Shown: positions 38,423 to 48,187, numbered from the stretch's first letter. The stretch is 64,000 nt of DNA from Hyphomicrobiales bacterium (GCA_003577315.1 QEVK01000001.1:1-64000), one strand, 5' to 3'. The notes: generated from the letters alone by a model not told the origin. Made by a program: numbers and translations.

Positions 38423-40138
38423 TCACTGCGTCGACACCAGAAGGGCGCCACTTTCATGGCCGAAATCGGGCTTGACGCCAAGCAACGCGGCCGAGCGGCG
38501 CACGATGTTGCCCACCACCGGCGCGGCGTTGAGGCCCGAGGTCGCGCCCATGCCCGGCTTCTCCGGCTTCGGCTCGTCGAGCACCACCAGCACGATGTAT
38601 TCGGGGTCGTTGACCGGGAACCCGGCGAGGAAGGCGTTGAAGCGCTTGTCGTTGGAGTAGCGGCCGTTGACCACCTTCTCGGCCGTGCCGGTCTTGCCGC
38701 CGACGAAGTAGCCGGGCACCTCGGCGCGACGGCCCGACCCCTTCTCGACGTTGAGGCGGAAGAGATAGCGCATCATGCCGCTGGTCTTTTCCTTGATGAC
38801 CTGCTCGGCGCCCGCCATCGCCTGCTCGGCCGTGCGCGGCAGGAAGGTCGGCTGGATCAGCAGGCCGCCATTGAGCATGGCCGCCGCCGACATCGCGGTC
38901 TGGAGCGGCGTCGTGGCCACGCCGTGGCCGAAGGCGATGGTGATCTGGTGGATGCGCTTCCACTCCGCCGGCTCGGTCGGCCGCGCCACCTCGGGCAGCT
39001 CGGTGACCATGCGGTCGAGCAGGCCGATCTTGCGGAAGAAGGCGCGATGATGCTCGACGCTGACGGTCTCGGCCATGCGCGCCGTGCCGATGTTGGAGGA
39101 GTAGATGAACACCTCCGGCACGGTCAGCACCCTGCCCTTGCCGTGGAAGTCGCGGATGGTGTGGCGCGCGATCTGGATCGGCCGCGTCGCGTCGAAGCGG
39201 CTGTCGAGCGTCGCCGTGCCGGCGTCGAGCGCCATGGCGAGCGTGAAGCCCTTGAAGGTGGAGCCCATCTCGTAGACGCCGGCCGACATGCGGTTGAGCC
39301 GGTCCTTCTCGTGGGCGTTGAACGGGTTGTTCGGGTCGTAGTCCGGCAGCGAGGCCATGGCCAGCACCTCGCCGGTGCGCGCGTCGAGCACCACCGCGCC
39401 GGCGCCGATGGCGTGATAGCGCTCCATGGCCCGCGAAAGCTCGTCGCGCAGGATGTGCTGGACGCGCAGGTCGATGGAAAGGCGCACCGGCTCCAGGTCC
39501 TTCGGGACGGCGAGGCCGGTGGCCTGAAGGTCCGCGAGGCCCTGGTCGTCGATGTATTTCTCCATCCCGGCGATGCCCTTGTTGTCGACATTGACCAGGC
39601 CGACGATGTGGGCGGCGGTCGCCCCGCCGGGATAGAAGCGGCGCTTCTCGGTGCGGAAGCCGATGCCGGGAATGCCGAGCTGCATGATCGCCTGCTGCTG
39701 GCGCGGCGAAAGCTGGCGGCGCAGCCAGATGAAGCCGGCGTCGCTCTTCAGCCGGTTCCAGGTCTGCTCGACGTTCAGGTCGGGCAGCACGGTGAGCAGC
39801 TTCTCCAGCGCCTCGTCGGCATCGACGATGCGGCGCGGCTCGGCATAGAGCGAGGCGGTGTTGATGTCGGTGGCCAGCACCTCGCCGTTGCGGTCGACGA
39901 TGTCGGGCCGCGAGGCCGTCACCCGCGACGGGCCGGGGCCGCCGGCCTCCAGCTCCTGCATGCCGAGGAAGGCGATGCGGCCGGCGATGGCGCCGTAGAG
40001 GCAGAGGAACACCGCCATCGTCATGACGACGCGGCTGCGCCCGCGCGCGCCGGACGACTTGGCCAGCCCCTCGATGACGATGGGTCCGGCGGCGTCCTGC
40101 GCCTGCCGCTCGCCGCGCCTGCGCCAGCGGCCGATCAT
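38423..40138 (-). CDS. ftsI: Division-specific transpeptidase FtsI (PBP3)
   Basis: A 571-residue class B penicillin-binding protein. A basic tail and one membrane helix (about residues 36-55) are followed by the pedestal domain ([16 protein letters not shown]) and the transpeptidase domain with S293TFK, S345SN and K480TGT, all intact. It crosslinks septal peptidoglycan with FtsW. The start overlaps the ftsL stop (ATGA). Confidence 0.97.
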   Translation of the reverse strand: MIGRWRRRGERQAQDAAGPIVIEGLAKSSGARGRSRVVMTMAVFLCLYGAIAGRIAFLGMQELEAGGPGPSRVTASRPDIVDRNGEVLATDINTASLYAEPRRIVDADEALEKLLTVLPDLNVEQTWNRLKSDAGFIWLRRQLSPRQQQAIMQLGIPGIGFRTEKRRFYPGGATAAHIVGLVNVDNKGIAGMEKYIDDQGLADLQATGLAVPKDLEPVRLSIDLRVQHILRDELSRAMERYHAIGAGAVVLDARTGEVLAMASLPDYDPNNPFNAHEKDRLNRMSAGVYEMGSTFKGFTLAMALDAGTATLDSRFDATRPIQIARHTIRDFHGKGRVLTVPEVFIYSSNIGTARMAETVSVEHHRAFFRKIGLLDRMVTELPEVARPTEPAEWKRIHQITIAFGHGVATTPLQTAMSAAAMLNGGLLIQPTFLPRTAEQAMAGAEQVIKEKTSGMMRYLFRLNVEKGSGRRAEVPGYFVGGKTGTAEKVVNGRYSNDKRFNAFLAGFPVNDPEYIVLVVLDEPKPEKPGMGATSGLNAAPVVGNIVRRSAALLGVKPDFGHESGALLVSTQ

Positions 40139-40509
40139 TGCGCGATGCCTCCCGTGGTCACGCCGTCGACGTCGTCGGCCGCCATCTCGCCCGGCCCGCC
40201 ATTGACGATGTCCTCGATGCGCAGCGGCCGTTCCGGCAGTTCCTCGATCTCGGCGATCTGGTGCGCCTCGACCGGGACGAGGTGAAGCTCGTCGCGATAG
40301 GCCTCGGCCAGCTTCTGCAGCCGCGCCGGCTGGGTCAGGAGGCTCCAGTCGGCCTTGAGCACGTCGATGGTCTCCTCCTCGAGGCGGATGGCCGTCTCCA
40401 GCCTGCGCACCTTGGAAAGCTCGGCCTCGGCGCCGTGCTTGGTCGTGTAGGTGAAGGCGGCGGCCGAGACCATGACCGCGATCAGCACCATGTCGGTCGT
40501 CCTGAACAT
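40135..40509 (-). CDS. ftsL: Cell division protein FtsL
   Basis: A 124-residue bitopic protein with a short N-terminus, one membrane helix (about residues 7-22) and a periplasmic coiled coil (KVRRLETAIRLEEETIDVLK) followed by LLTQPARLQKLAE, the typical FtsL tail before an acidic extension. Position between rsmH and ftsI supports the call. Confidence 0.92.
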   Translation of the reverse strand: MFRTTDMVLIAVMVSAAAFTYTTKHGAEAELSKVRRLETAIRLEEETIDVLKADWSLLTQPARLQKLAEAYRDELHLVPVEAHQIAEIEELPERPLRIEDIVNGGPGEMAADDVDGVTTGGIAQ

Positions 40510-40513
40510 GGCC

Positions 40514-41524
40514 TCACCTTTCTCCGGAAATGGCGGGCAGCGCGGGCAGCCCGAAGATCGACAAATCCTCGGGCCGCGCGGGCGCGGCCGTGCGCACCGC
40601 CGCCCGCAGCCCGGCCGAGCGCGCGCGCGGGTTGGCCTCGGCCTCCGCCGCGCCGGCCGCCACCGGCTTGCCAGCCTTGTCGAAGGTCGCGTCCTTCTCC
40701 ACCGCCGCCGGCAGGTGGCGCGAGCCCGAGGCCCGGCCCGAGCGGTCGGCGATGAACTGCTTGACGATGCGGTCCTCGAGCGAATGGAACGTGACCACCG
40801 CCAGCCGGCCGCCGGGCTTGAGCGCCCGCTCCGCGGCGAACAGGGCGCGGGCGAGCTCGCCCAGCTCGTCGTTGACGAAGATGCGCAGGCCCTGGAAGGC
40901 GCGGGTGGCGGGATGGATCCTGTCGCCCGGCTTGCGGCCGACGACGCCCTCGATGGCCTCGGCCAGGTCGCGCGTGCGCTCGAAGGGGCGCGCGGCGCGG
41001 CGCTTCTCGATCATGCGGGCGATGCGCCCGGCATGGCGCTCCTCGCCGTAGAAGCCGAAGATGCGCGCGAGGTCGCCCGCCTTGAAGCGGTTGACGATCT
41101 CGGCCGCGCTCGGCCCCTGCCTTTCCATGCGCATGTCGAGCGGCCCATCGTGACGGAAGGAGAAGCCGCGCCCGGCCTCGTCGAGCTGCATGGAGGAGAC
41201 GCCGACGTCGAGCACCACGCCGTCCACCGGCCCGCCGGCGATGGCGTCGAGCGTGGAGAACCGGCCGTGGACGAGCCTGAGCCGCCCGCCCGCCGCGGCC
41301 TCCAGCGCCCGGCCGGCGGCGATGGCGTCCGGGTCGCGGTCGATGGCCACGACGGTGGCGCCGGCATCGAGGATGGCGGCGGTGTAGCCGCCGGCCCCGA
41401 AGGTGCCGTCCACGACGATCTCGCCGGGCCGGGGCGCAAGCGCCGCCAGAACCTCGTCGAGCATGACCGGAATGTGGCGGGCCGGTCCGCCAACGGCGAT
41501 TGTCTCGCCGTGGCCCGCCATCAT
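40514..41524 (-). CDS. rsmH: 16S rRNA (cytosine1402-N4)-methyltransferase
   Basis: A 336-residue methyltransferase (MraW). [13 protein letters not shown] opens the domain, [15 protein letters not shown] is the SAM loop, then [28 protein letters not shown] and the [17 protein letters not shown] segment. Two adjacent ATGs (41524, 41521) are possible; the first overlaps the mraZ stop as ATGA and was chosen. Confidence 0.96.
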   Translation of the reverse strand: MMAGHGETIAVGGPARHIPVMLDEVLAALAPRPGEIVVDGTFGAGGYTAAILDAGATVVAIDRDPDAIAAGRALEAAAGGRLRLVHGRFSTLDAIAGGPVDGVVLDVGVSSMQLDEAGRGFSFRHDGPLDMRMERQGPSAAEIVNRFKAGDLARIFGFYGEERHAGRIARMIEKRRAARPFERTRDLAEAIEGVVGRKPGDRIHPATRAFQGLRIFVNDELGELARALFAAERALKPGGRLAVVTFHSLEDRIVKQFIADRSGRASGSRHLPAAVEKDATFDKAGKPVAAGAAEAEANPRARSAGLRAAVRTAAPARPEDLSIFGLPALPAISGER

Positions 41525-42003
41525 TCCGCGCCCCCGCCCGTTGCGCCTCTCGCCATACCCGCCGACGGGTCCCCCTGGCGCATTCTCAGGAGCCGCTCGC
41601 GCACCTGCGCGCCATAGGCGGCAAGCCGCGACGGCTCCCACATCTGGAAGAAGGTGCCGCGCCCCACGAACGCCACCTCCGTGGCGATGCCCGTGTGCTC
41701 GCGGATGAAGTCGGTCACCGTGATGCGCCCGTCCTGGTCCAGCTTCAGGAAGTCGCTGTCGCCATGGACGAAGAACGACATGTCGTCCGCCGTCTGCAGG
41801 AACGGGTCCTCCATGGCGATCCTCGCCTCGTAGCGGTCGAGCAGGTCGAGCCCGCCCACGTCCAGCGCCGGCCGGTCGAGCGCCTTCAGCGCATAGAGCT
41901 CCTGATAGCCCCGCCTCTGCACCACCGCGCGGAAATGCGCCGGCACCGAGACGCGCCCCTTGGCGTCGATCCTGTTCACGGCGCTGGAAAGAAAACGGTC
42001 CAT
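41521..42003 (-). CDS. mraZ: Transcriptional regulator MraZ
   Basis: A 160-residue protein of two AbrB-like MraZ repeats: [18 protein letters not shown] (residues 8-25) and [20 protein letters not shown] (about 85-105), with the DxxGR signature in each. MraZ binds direct repeats in its own promoter and represses the dcw operon in E. coli. The ATG at 42003 gives the normal N-terminus [10 protein letters not shown]. It is the first gene of the cluster, with a leader of about 178 nt. Confidence 0.96.
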   Translation of the reverse strand: MDRFLSSAVNRIDAKGRVSVPAHFRAVVQRRGYQELYALKALDRPALDVGGLDLLDRYEARIAMEDPFLQTADDMSFFVHGDSDFLKLDQDGRITVTDFIREHTGIATEVAFVGRGTFFQMWEPSRLAAYGAQVRERLLRMRQGDPSAGMARGATGGGAE

Positions 42004-42187
42004 GACCCGATACTGCCGTCCCTGCCGCGCCGGCCTGCATGTCCTCGAACATGCGCCGAACCGCCTTTTCCGCACGCTGCGCAACACCCGCGAGGGACAG
42101 GGAAACGACGAGGCCGCGCACGCCTGCCGGCGCCGGCTCGAAGGACACGTCACCCTGAACTGGAACGAGGTTGCGATGATGCTCAAG

Positions 42188-42220
42188 GGATAACATGGGG
42201 CAATATGGGCGTCAACGGGA
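42188..42220 (-). promoter_or_regulatory. mraZ promoter overlapping an MraZ-type operator
   Basis: On the minus strand: -35 TTGACG (42211-42216), 17-bp spacer, -10 TATCCC (42188-42193). On the plus strand GGG triplets recur every 10 bp (AGGG 42187-42190, TGGG 42197-42200, TGGG 42207-42210, CGGG 42217-42220), spanning the -10, spacer and -35. E. coli MraZ binds TGGG repeats with one-turn spacing, so autorepression is likely. The repeats read opposite to mraZ. Confidence 0.7.
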
Positions 42221-42541
42221 TGAAGCTGCACGAACCGCCGTATCGGCCGTCATGCGGGGCGGCACGAAGGCGATGCGGCAGCCTGCGGCCATTTATCCTG
42301 CGTTAAGCTTAACGAACTGTTAGGAGCGCGATCCCGCAAAGCGGGAACGGGCGTCGGCAAGACATCGCGCCCGAACAGACAGATAGGGCGGGAAGATGAT
42401 TCAACCCGCTGCCGCCGCGCCCCGGAAGCGCGGGAAAGGCGGCCGCGCGGCGCGGCGCCTCGCCGCGCGAAGGCCCTGAATCGGGATGTGAGCAAGGTGA
42501 ATCGCCTTGTCGGCGTTCGCCGCCAACCCGTTGAGAAAAAA
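42221..42541. other. Gene-free region between the mraZ promoter and the rnpB 3' end
   Basis: No convincing coding sequence. It holds the 14-bp perfect palindrome CGTTAAGCTTAACG (42301-42314), a CtrA-like half-site pair TTAA-N7-TTAG (42309-42323), a CAAGG/CCTTG inverted repeat near 42493-42509 and, at its right end, an A6 run that is the T-tract of the rnpB transcript. The middle is very GC-rich and otherwise featureless. Confidence 0.6.
42309..42323. promoter_or_regulatory. Candidate CtrA box
   Basis: TTAACGAACTGTTAG fits TTAA-N7-TTAA with one mismatch, and overlaps the palindrome CGTTAAGCTTAACG. It lies about 93 bp upstream of the mraZ -35. CtrA controls division genes in alphaproteobacteria; direct control here is inference. 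Confidence 0.35.
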
Positions 42542-42969
42542 GCGTCAGCCGGCCTGTAAGCCGGGTTCTGTATGGCCGCGCCGCCCGAAGGCGACGCAAC
42601 GTGGCGGCCATTCATCTGGGACGGACGTTGCCGCCCGCCTCATGCAACCTACCCGGACGGCTGGCCGGAAACTGCCTGAAGGTTTCCCTTCGCGCCGTCC
42701 CTATTCGGTCTTGCTCCCGATGGGGTTTGCCGTGCCGCTCCTGTTGCCAGTCGCGCGGTGGGCTCTTACCCCACCCTTTCACCCTTGCCCCGCCGGCTCA
42801 CCGGCTGCCTCATGCGGCCGGTCAGCAGGCGGGGCGGTCTGCTTTCTGTGGCACTTTCCCTGGGGTCGCCCCCGCCGGCCGTTAGCCGGCATCGTGTTTC
42901 CCGGAGCCCGGACTTTCCTCGCCGGCGGCCTTTCGGCCGGCGCCGGCGCGGCCGCCCGGCCGACTGACG
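42542..42969 (-). ncRNA. rnpB: RNase P RNA (bacterial type A)
   Basis: About 428 nt on the minus strand. The 5' end (CGTCAGTCGGCC) pairs with the 3' end (GGCCGGCTGACGC) to form P1. Conserved parts are GAGGAAAGTCCGGGCTCC, GGAAAGTGCCACAGAAA, GGGTAAGAGCCCACCGCG and the tail ACAGAACCCGGCTTACAG. It ends at a T6 run (42536-42541). RNase P RNA removes tRNA 5' leaders. Exact ends are estimated from P1 pairing. Confidence 0.95.
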
Positions 42970-42974
42970 AAGCG

Positions 42975-43003
42975 TATAAAGGGGTTCGCGGCCGAAATTG
43001 CAA
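42975..43003 (-). promoter_or_regulatory. rnpB promoter
   Basis: Minus strand: -35 TTGCAA (42998-43003), 17-bp spacer, -10 TTTATA (42975-42980), placing the start about 6 bp further at the predicted rnpB 5' end. Confidence 0.65.
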
Positions 43004-43029
43004 CCGCAAACGGCGCGACGGCCGCCCGG

Positions 43030-43617
43030 TCAGGCCCCGCGCATGTGCCGCTTGACCTTGGCGCAGTAGGCGGCCGAGATCCTGTTCATGCGCTTGGCGG
43101 CGTGGCCGGCATTGTAGCGCAGGATCGTGCCGCAGGTGTCGCCGCCGCCGAGCCTGTGCGCCTCGGCGAGATACTTCATGCCCCAGCGGATGTTGGTCTC
43201 GGGGTCGTAGAGGCCCTTGGCGCTGCCGGAATAGCCCATCATCCGTGCCGTCGACGGCTTGATCTGCATCAGCCCGATCTCGCCGGCGCGGCCGCGCGCA
43301 TTGGCGCGGTAGTTGCTTTCGATCCGCACCACGGCGCGGGCGAGCGCCACGGGCACGCCGTGGCTGGCGGCATGCCTGGCGATGATCGCGTCGTAGGCCG
43401 AGCCCTTGCCCGCCCGCGCCACGCTCTTGACCCTCGGGGCGGCGGCGATCGAGGCGGTCGTCGTGCGGTCGATGCCGGGAAGGGCCTCCTTGTCGCCCCG
43501 CGCTGTCTCGACCGGAAACATCGAGTAGGCTTCGGTATAGACCTGGCTGTGGGCCGGCGACAAAAAGGCTGCGAGCCCGGCGGCGACTGCCGCCGTGGCG
43601 AAGGTCAGTTTCTTCAT
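43030..43617 (-). CDS. Lytic transglycosylase, SLT domain
   Basis: A 195-residue exported protein with a signal peptide (residues 1-24, ending PAHS). The catalytic SLT fold carries Glu100 in VVRIESNYRANARG, then GEIGLMQIKPSTARMMG and ILRYNAGHA. It cleaves the MurNAc-GlcNAc bond, forming anhydro ends. The ATG lies after an AGGAAGAACG-like site. It is on the same strand as rnpB and ends 27 bp before the rnpB -35 hexamer. Confidence 0.9.
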   Translation of the reverse strand: MKKLTFATAAVAAGLAAFLSPAHSQVYTEAYSMFPVETARGDKEALPGIDRTTTASIAAAPRVKSVARAGKGSAYDAIIARHAASHGVPVALARAVVRIESNYRANARGRAGEIGLMQIKPSTARMMGYSGSAKGLYDPETNIRWGMKYLAEAHRLGGGDTCGTILRYNAGHAAKRMNRISAAYCAKVKRHMRGA

Positions 43618-43798
43618 GCGTTCCGTTCTTCCTTTGGGCCGCACCCCGTCGGCGCGGCGGGTTGATCCAGGCGGCCGGCGGTCGGAATGGCGCCGGCAGC
43701 GCGCTGGCGGCCCTTTGCCGGGCGAGTTGGCGGCAAAGATGGCCGTCCCGGTCAATTTGCGTGACGGATTGTAACAGCGGCCGCTAAATTACCCTGGG

Positions 43799-44563
43799 TC
43801 AGGCGGCGATGGAGGGCAGCGCCCGCAGCAGCCGGTGCAGCGTCTCGATGGTCGAGCGGTCGGCGACGCCGTCGACCCGGGCCGGGCGGAAATGGCGCTG
43901 GAACGCCTCGACGGCGGCCCGCGTCTCCTCGTCGAACAGGCCGTTGATCTCCAGCCCGTAGCCGTAGAGCGACAGCATCGACTGGAACGCCTCGACCGGC
44001 TCGCCCCGGTCGCCGAGCGACAGGAAGCGGCCGCCCTGCACGGGGGCGGGCTCGACGTGGTGGCCGACGCCGAGACCGGCCAGCCGCGCCCAGGGGAAGC
44101 GCTCGCCCGGATCGATCTTGCGCCCCGGCGCGACGTCGGAATGGGCCAGCACCCGCTCGGGCGCGATGCCGTGGCGGGCGCAGATGTCGCGGCACAGCGC
44201 CGCCACCGCCTCGATCTGCGCGTCGGGGAAGTCGGGGAAGCCGGCGAGCGGACCGGGATTGACGATCTCGACGCCGATGGAGAACGAGTTGACGTCGGAC
44301 AGCCCCTTCCACGAGGCGCGCCCGGCGTGCCAGGCGCGGTCGCTCTCGCGCACCATCTGCACCACGCGGCCGTCCTCGTGGACGAGATAGTGCGCCGAAA
44401 CTTCGCTCTCGGACGCGCACAGCCAGTTCTCCGCCGCCGCTCCCGTCTCCATGCCGGTATAGTGCAGGATCACGCAGTCGGGGCGCATGCCCTCGCGCCG
44501 CGCGCCGAAATTGGGCGACACCCGCACCTCGGCACCCGGATAGTCGGGGGAAAAGCCGCTCAT
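43799..44563 (-). CDS. N-acetylmuramoyl-L-alanine amidase, AmiD-like, with peptidoglycan-binding domain
   Basis: A 254-residue protein. The amidase_2 domain has zinc ligands His34 (VILHYTGM) and His141 plus Asp151 in HSDVAPGRKIDPGERFPW, and the EIVNPGPL segment. The C-terminal peptidoglycan-binding domain (about 180-250) shows GYGLEINGLFDEETRAAVEAFQRHFRP. No signal peptide is visible, so it may act on recycled muropeptides in the cytoplasm. Its start overlaps the upstream TerB-DnaJ stop (ATGA). Confidence 0.92.
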   Translation of the reverse strand: MSGFSPDYPGAEVRVSPNFGARREGMRPDCVILHYTGMETGAAAENWLCASESEVSAHYLVHEDGRVVQMVRESDRAWHAGRASWKGLSDVNSFSIGVEIVNPGPLAGFPDFPDAQIEAVAALCRDICARHGIAPERVLAHSDVAPGRKIDPGERFPWARLAGLGVGHHVEPAPVQGGRFLSLGDRGEPVEAFQSMLSLYGYGLEINGLFDEETRAAVEAFQRHFRPARVDGVADRSTIETLHRLLRALPSIAA

Positions 44564-45282
44564 ATCTGCCGCCCGGCCGGCCGCCTGCTGCGCTCGATCG
44601 CCTCGTAGGCGGCGTTGATGGCGGCAAGCCTGCGGTTGGCGATGGCGAGGAACTCCTCGGGCACGCCGCGCGCCACCAGCCGGTCGGGGTGGTTCTCGGC
44701 CGCCATGCGCCGGTACTGCGCCCTGACCTCCTCGAACGGCGCGCCGAGCTCCAGCCCCAGCACGCGCCACGGATCGGCCTCGCCGGCGACGGCGTGGCGC
44801 GACAGGATGACCTCGAAGCGCTCGTCCCCGATCTCGAAGATCTCGCAGATGCGGCGCAGGAAGCCGACCTCGCGCTCGTGAACGACGCCGTCGGCGGCGG
44901 CGATGTGGAACAGCCCGTCGAGGATGTCCTCGAGCAGGGTGCAGTCGGAGCGGCCGTTGCCGCACAGCCCGGCCAGCCGCTCGGCATAGGCCTCGAAGCC
45001 GGCGATGTCCTGCTTGGCGAGGTCGAACAGGCGCGCGACGTTGCGGGTCTGGTCGGCGGGCACGACGAAGATCTGGCGGAAGGCGCGCACCTCGTCCTGG
45101 GTGACGATGCCGTCCGCCTTGGCCATCTTGGCCGACAGCGCGATCATGGCGATGGAGAAGGCGACCCGGCGGCGAAGCTGCGGATCGCCCGAAAGCACGG
45201 TGCGCACGGCCTCGATCACGCTCGAAAGCGCGCCGCCCGGCACCGTGGTCAGGAATTCGCTTATGCGCGCCCAGATCGACAT
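44560..45282 (-). CDS. TerB-DnaJ protein (DjlA-like)
   Basis: A 240-residue protein: a TerB-like helical domain (about residues 36-160, KADGIVTQDEVRAFRQIF and DGVVHEREVGFLRRI) and a C-terminal J domain (about 170-230) with the HPD triad at 198-200. It lacks the N-terminal membrane segment of E. coli DjlA. It probably stimulates DnaK. It is coupled to the amidase gene by a four-base overlap. Confidence 0.88.
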   Translation of the reverse strand: MSIWARISEFLTTVPGGALSSVIEAVRTVLSGDPQLRRRVAFSIAMIALSAKMAKADGIVTQDEVRAFRQIFVVPADQTRNVARLFDLAKQDIAGFEAYAERLAGLCGNGRSDCTLLEDILDGLFHIAAADGVVHEREVGFLRRICEIFEIGDERFEVILSRHAVAGEADPWRVLGLELGAPFEEVRAQYRRMAAENHPDRLVARGVPEEFLAIANRRLAAINAAYEAIERSRRPAGRQI

Positions 45283-45388
45283 GGGCGCTTCATAAAGCGA
45301 AACGCCGCCGCTGACGAGATGATATATGGCGGCGGCGTGTCGCGGGAAGCGGAGCGGACGCCGCTCCTTTCCCGGCTCGGTGAATCCG

Positions 45389-45583
45389 TTATTCGGCCGG
45401 CGGCGTGGCCGGCGGCGTCATCGGCTGGGTCGGCGCAGGCGGCGCCGCATTCGGCTCGGCGGGCTGCTCCACCGGCGGCACCTCCTCCGGCACGGCCTGC
45501 GTGGTCGTCCCGTCGGTGTCGCTGCACGCAGCCAGACCCATCAGCGCGACGGCGGAAGCGGAAGCGAGGATCAGCTTTTTCAT
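45389..45583 (-). CDS. Small proline-rich lipoprotein
   Basis: A 64-residue precursor with an N-terminal KK, a hydrophobic segment and a lipobox GLAACSD (acylated Cys about residue 20), then a 44-residue Pro/Ala/Glu/Gln tail. The ATG follows AAAGGAG, an excellent ribosome site; a longer in-frame reading lacks one. Low-complexity tails like this often span to peptidoglycan. Function unknown. Confidence 0.75.
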   Translation of the reverse strand: MKKLILASASAVALMGLAACSDTDGTTTQAVPEEVPPVEQPAEPNAAPPAPTQPMTPPATPPAE

Positions 45584-45729
45584 TCCCAATCTCCTTTTCA
45601 TCGACCGTGTCCCGGCCAGGCGAACGGGCCCGGAAACGCGGCTGCAAAGGAAATGCGCGGCCCCCGCGCACGGTTGCGTCACATTGGGTTACCTGCTGTT
45701 ACACCGGCAGTCCCGGGCGGCGAAGCGGC

Positions 45730-47109
45730 CTATTGCGCCGGCGCGCCGCCATAGAGCCGCGCCAGCGCCTCCACCATCTTCTGCGGCTTGTAGCCGAGCC
45801 TCGACGGCGTCAGTCCCAGCCGCACCACGACCAGCCCGCGCGAGGGGATGACGGCGGTGGACTGCCCGTCATGGCCGAGCAGCCAGAAGGCGTCGTCCGG
45901 CAGGTCGAAGCCGGCGTCACCGCCCTCGCCCGGCCCGCGCAGCCAGAGCTGCCCGCGGCCGTACTCGCCGTCCGAGGCCGGCGCCTCCTCGCGCATCCAC
46001 GACGCGAAGCCCTCGGGAAGGACCTGCCGGCCGGCCCACACGCCGTCGTTGCGCAGGAACTCGCCGAAGCGCGCCCAGTCGCGCGCCGTGGCGTAGAGAT
46101 AGGAGGAGCCGACGAAGGTGCCGCCCGCATCCGCCTCCAGCACCGCGCTCGTCATGCCGAGCGGGCCGAACAGCGCCTCGCGCGGCCACGCCAGCGCATG
46201 CGCGGGGTCCGCGAAGGCGTCCTGCCAGATGCGCGACAGCATCACCGTCGTGCCGCTCGAATAGCTGAACGCCTCGCCGCGCGGCCCGGCCAGCGGCTTG
46301 TCGGCGGCGAAGCCCGCCATGTCGGCCTCGAGATAGAGCATGCGCGTGACGTCGGTGACGTCGCCATAGTCCTCGTTGAACTCGAGCCCGCTCGACATCG
46401 CCATCAGGTCGGCCAGCGTGATGTCGCCGCGCTCGTCGCCGTTCCAGCCCTCGAACAGCCCGTCCTGGTCGAGCGACAGCCGCCCCTCGCGCACCAGCGT
46501 GCCGACGATCGCCGCCGTCACCGTCTTGGTCATCGACCAGCCGAGCAGCGGCGTGTCGGCCTTGAAGCCCTCGCCGTAGCGCTCGCCGACGATGCGGCCG
46601 CCCTGCGCCACCACCACGGCGCGCATTCCGGGTCCGGTCATGGCGGGATCGTCGAGGATCGCCGCAAGTGCTGCGTCCTGCGAGGGCTCGACCCGCTCGC
46701 CCGCCGGCCACAGCGCCGCCATGTGCGGCTGGCCGGGCTCCGGCAGCGGCGGCATGGCCTGCGCCTCGGCCCCGCCGGGCACGCTCGCGCAGCCCACGCC
46801 CGGGCGGTGAACCGCCCTGCCCTCGCCGAACAGGCCGAGCAGCCTGGCGGAGACCGTGCGTTCCAGCGCGTCGACATCAACGGAGATGTATTTCAGGATC
46901 GGATGGCCCGGCGCCTGCACGTCGAGCGCCAGCACCTCCTGCCCGTCGCGCCAGGCCAGGAACTGGTTGGAACAGACGATCTTGGCCGAATAGGCGGTGG
47001 CCACGCGAATCAGCGCCGGCGGCGCGAAGGCGAGCCAGCCCGCGACGCCGACGACGGCGAGGACCGCGAGAATCGCCAGCCATTTCAGGATTTTGCCGAG
47101 AACCCGCAC
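45730..47109 (-). CDS. Membrane-anchored serine hydrolase, class C beta-lactamase fold
   Basis: A 459-residue protein starting at GTG 47109 after GGGAGGGGGGAAG; an ATG 29 codons earlier exists but lacks such a site and would add a basic stretch. A membrane helix (about 8-28) is followed by the hydrolase domain with S192MTK195, Y283SS and LLGHDGQST in place of the HxG motif. Relatives include esterases, D-aminopeptidases and 6-aminohexanoate-dimer hydrolases. The substrate is unknown. It is divergent from the GH25 gene. Confidence 0.85.
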   Translation of the reverse strand: MRVLGKILKWLAILAVLAVVGVAGWLAFAPPALIRVATAYSAKIVCSNQFLAWRDGQEVLALDVQAPGHPILKYISVDVDALERTVSARLLGLFGEGRAVHRPGVGCASVPGGAEAQAMPPLPEPGQPHMAALWPAGERVEPSQDAALAAILDDPAMTGPGMRAVVVAQGGRIVGERYGEGFKADTPLLGWSMTKTVTAAIVGTLVREGRLSLDQDGLFEGWNGDERGDITLADLMAMSSGLEFNEDYGDVTDVTRMLYLEADMAGFAADKPLAGPRGEAFSYSSGTTVMLSRIWQDAFADPAHALAWPREALFGPLGMTSAVLEADAGGTFVGSSYLYATARDWARFGEFLRNDGVWAGRQVLPEGFASWMREEAPASDGEYGRGQLWLRGPGEGGDAGFDLPDDAFWLLGHDGQSTAVIPSRGLVVVRLGLTPSRLGYKPQKMVEALARLYGGAPAQ

Positions 47110-47277
47110 CTTCCCCCCTCCCGCGACCGCCTTCAAATCGCCGCCATTGCGTTGCCTTTGCGACGCGACTTTTGGGCGGCGACGGCGAAAAATCAATCGG
47201 CAACGGTATCATGGCCGGCAACGCCGCCGATTCGCGCGGCAACCTTCGCCCCCTGGCGCGGTAACGACGGAGGAACG

Positions 47278-48114
47278 ATGCGGCCAGCGATGGTCCCGGC
47301 GGTGGTTCTCGGGCTCGGCCTGCTTCTGGCGGCCTGCACCCGCGTCGGCTACGATTTCGCCGATCTCGCGCCGGCCAGGCCGCAGGCCCCGGCGGCCGCG
47401 TCCGCCGCCCATGCGGTCGCCCTCACCCACCCCCGCTTCGGCGACCGCAAGCCGCATCCGTGGGGCAGCCGCGCGCCCTGGAGCTATGCCGTACACGGCA
47501 CCGACGTGTCGAAATACCAGACCAGCGTCGACTGGCACGCCGCCCGGGCGGCCGGCATCTCCTTCGTCTTCATCAAGGCCACCGAAGGCGGCGACCGGCT
47601 CGACGACAGGTTCCACCAGCACTGGCGCGAGGCAAGGGCCGCCGGCATCCCGCGAGCCGCCTACCATTTCTTCTATTTCTGCCGCCCGGCGCGCGAGCAG
47701 GCGCAGTGGTTCATCCGCAACGTGCCGCGGGAGGCCGGCACCCTGCCGCACGTGCTCGACATGGAGTGGAACCACACCTCGCCGACCTGCAAGCTGCGCC
47801 CTCCGCCCGAGACGGTGCGGGCCGAGATGCGCGTCTTCCTCGACATGCTGGAGAAGCATTACGGCAAGCGGCCGATCGTCTACACGACGATCGACTTCTT
47901 CGACCGCAACGGGCTGGCGACCTTCAAGGGCAACGACTGGTGGCTGCGCTCGGTCGCCGCCCACCCGGACGACCTCTACGGCAAGCATCCCTTCCTTTTC
48001 TGGCAATATACCGGCACCGGCGAGGTGCCCGGCATCGCCGGCGACGCCGACATCAACGTCTTCAACGGCTCGCTCGCCCACTGGCGGGCCTGGCTGCGGA
48101 ACCACACCCGGTAA
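47278..48114 (+). CDS. GH25 family lysozyme-like lipoprotein
   Basis: A 278-residue lipoprotein: lipobox LLLAACT (Cys20), then the GH25 barrel with Asp76 (VHGTDVSKYQ), FVFIKATEGG, YHFFYF and the catalytic pair D161ME163. It probably hydrolyses the MurNAc-GlcNAc bond in the periplasm. The ATG follows GGAGGAACG. Confidence 0.92.
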   Translation: MRPAMVPAVVLGLGLLLAACTRVGYDFADLAPARPQAPAAASAAHAVALTHPRFGDRKPHPWGSRAPWSYAVHGTDVSKYQTSVDWHAARAAGISFVFIKATEGGDRLDDRFHQHWREARAAGIPRAAYHFFYFCRPAREQAQWFIRNVPREAGTLPHVLDMEWNHTSPTCKLRPPPETVRAEMRVFLDMLEKHYGKRPIVYTTIDFFDRNGLATFKGNDWWLRSVAAHPDDLYGKHPFLFWQYTGTGEVPGIAGDADINVFNGSLAHWRAWLRNHTR

Positions 48115-48187
48115 CGCCGATTTTATCTCTGCTTTTGCGCCGCCTTGCACCACAATCGCGGCAGACAGGACCTTCCGGAGAATGCTC

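Noticed and set aside
42250..43055. Several open frames over the rnpB region on both strands, including one with KPGSV and one with NPAYRPA
   Set aside because: These are the well-known false proteins read from RNase P RNA; the RNA structure explains the sequence.
44689..47277. Long plus-strand extension upstream of the GH25 gene
   Set aside because: The GH25 lipoprotein has its own ATG and GGAGGAACG site at 47278; the extension is antisense to three real genes.
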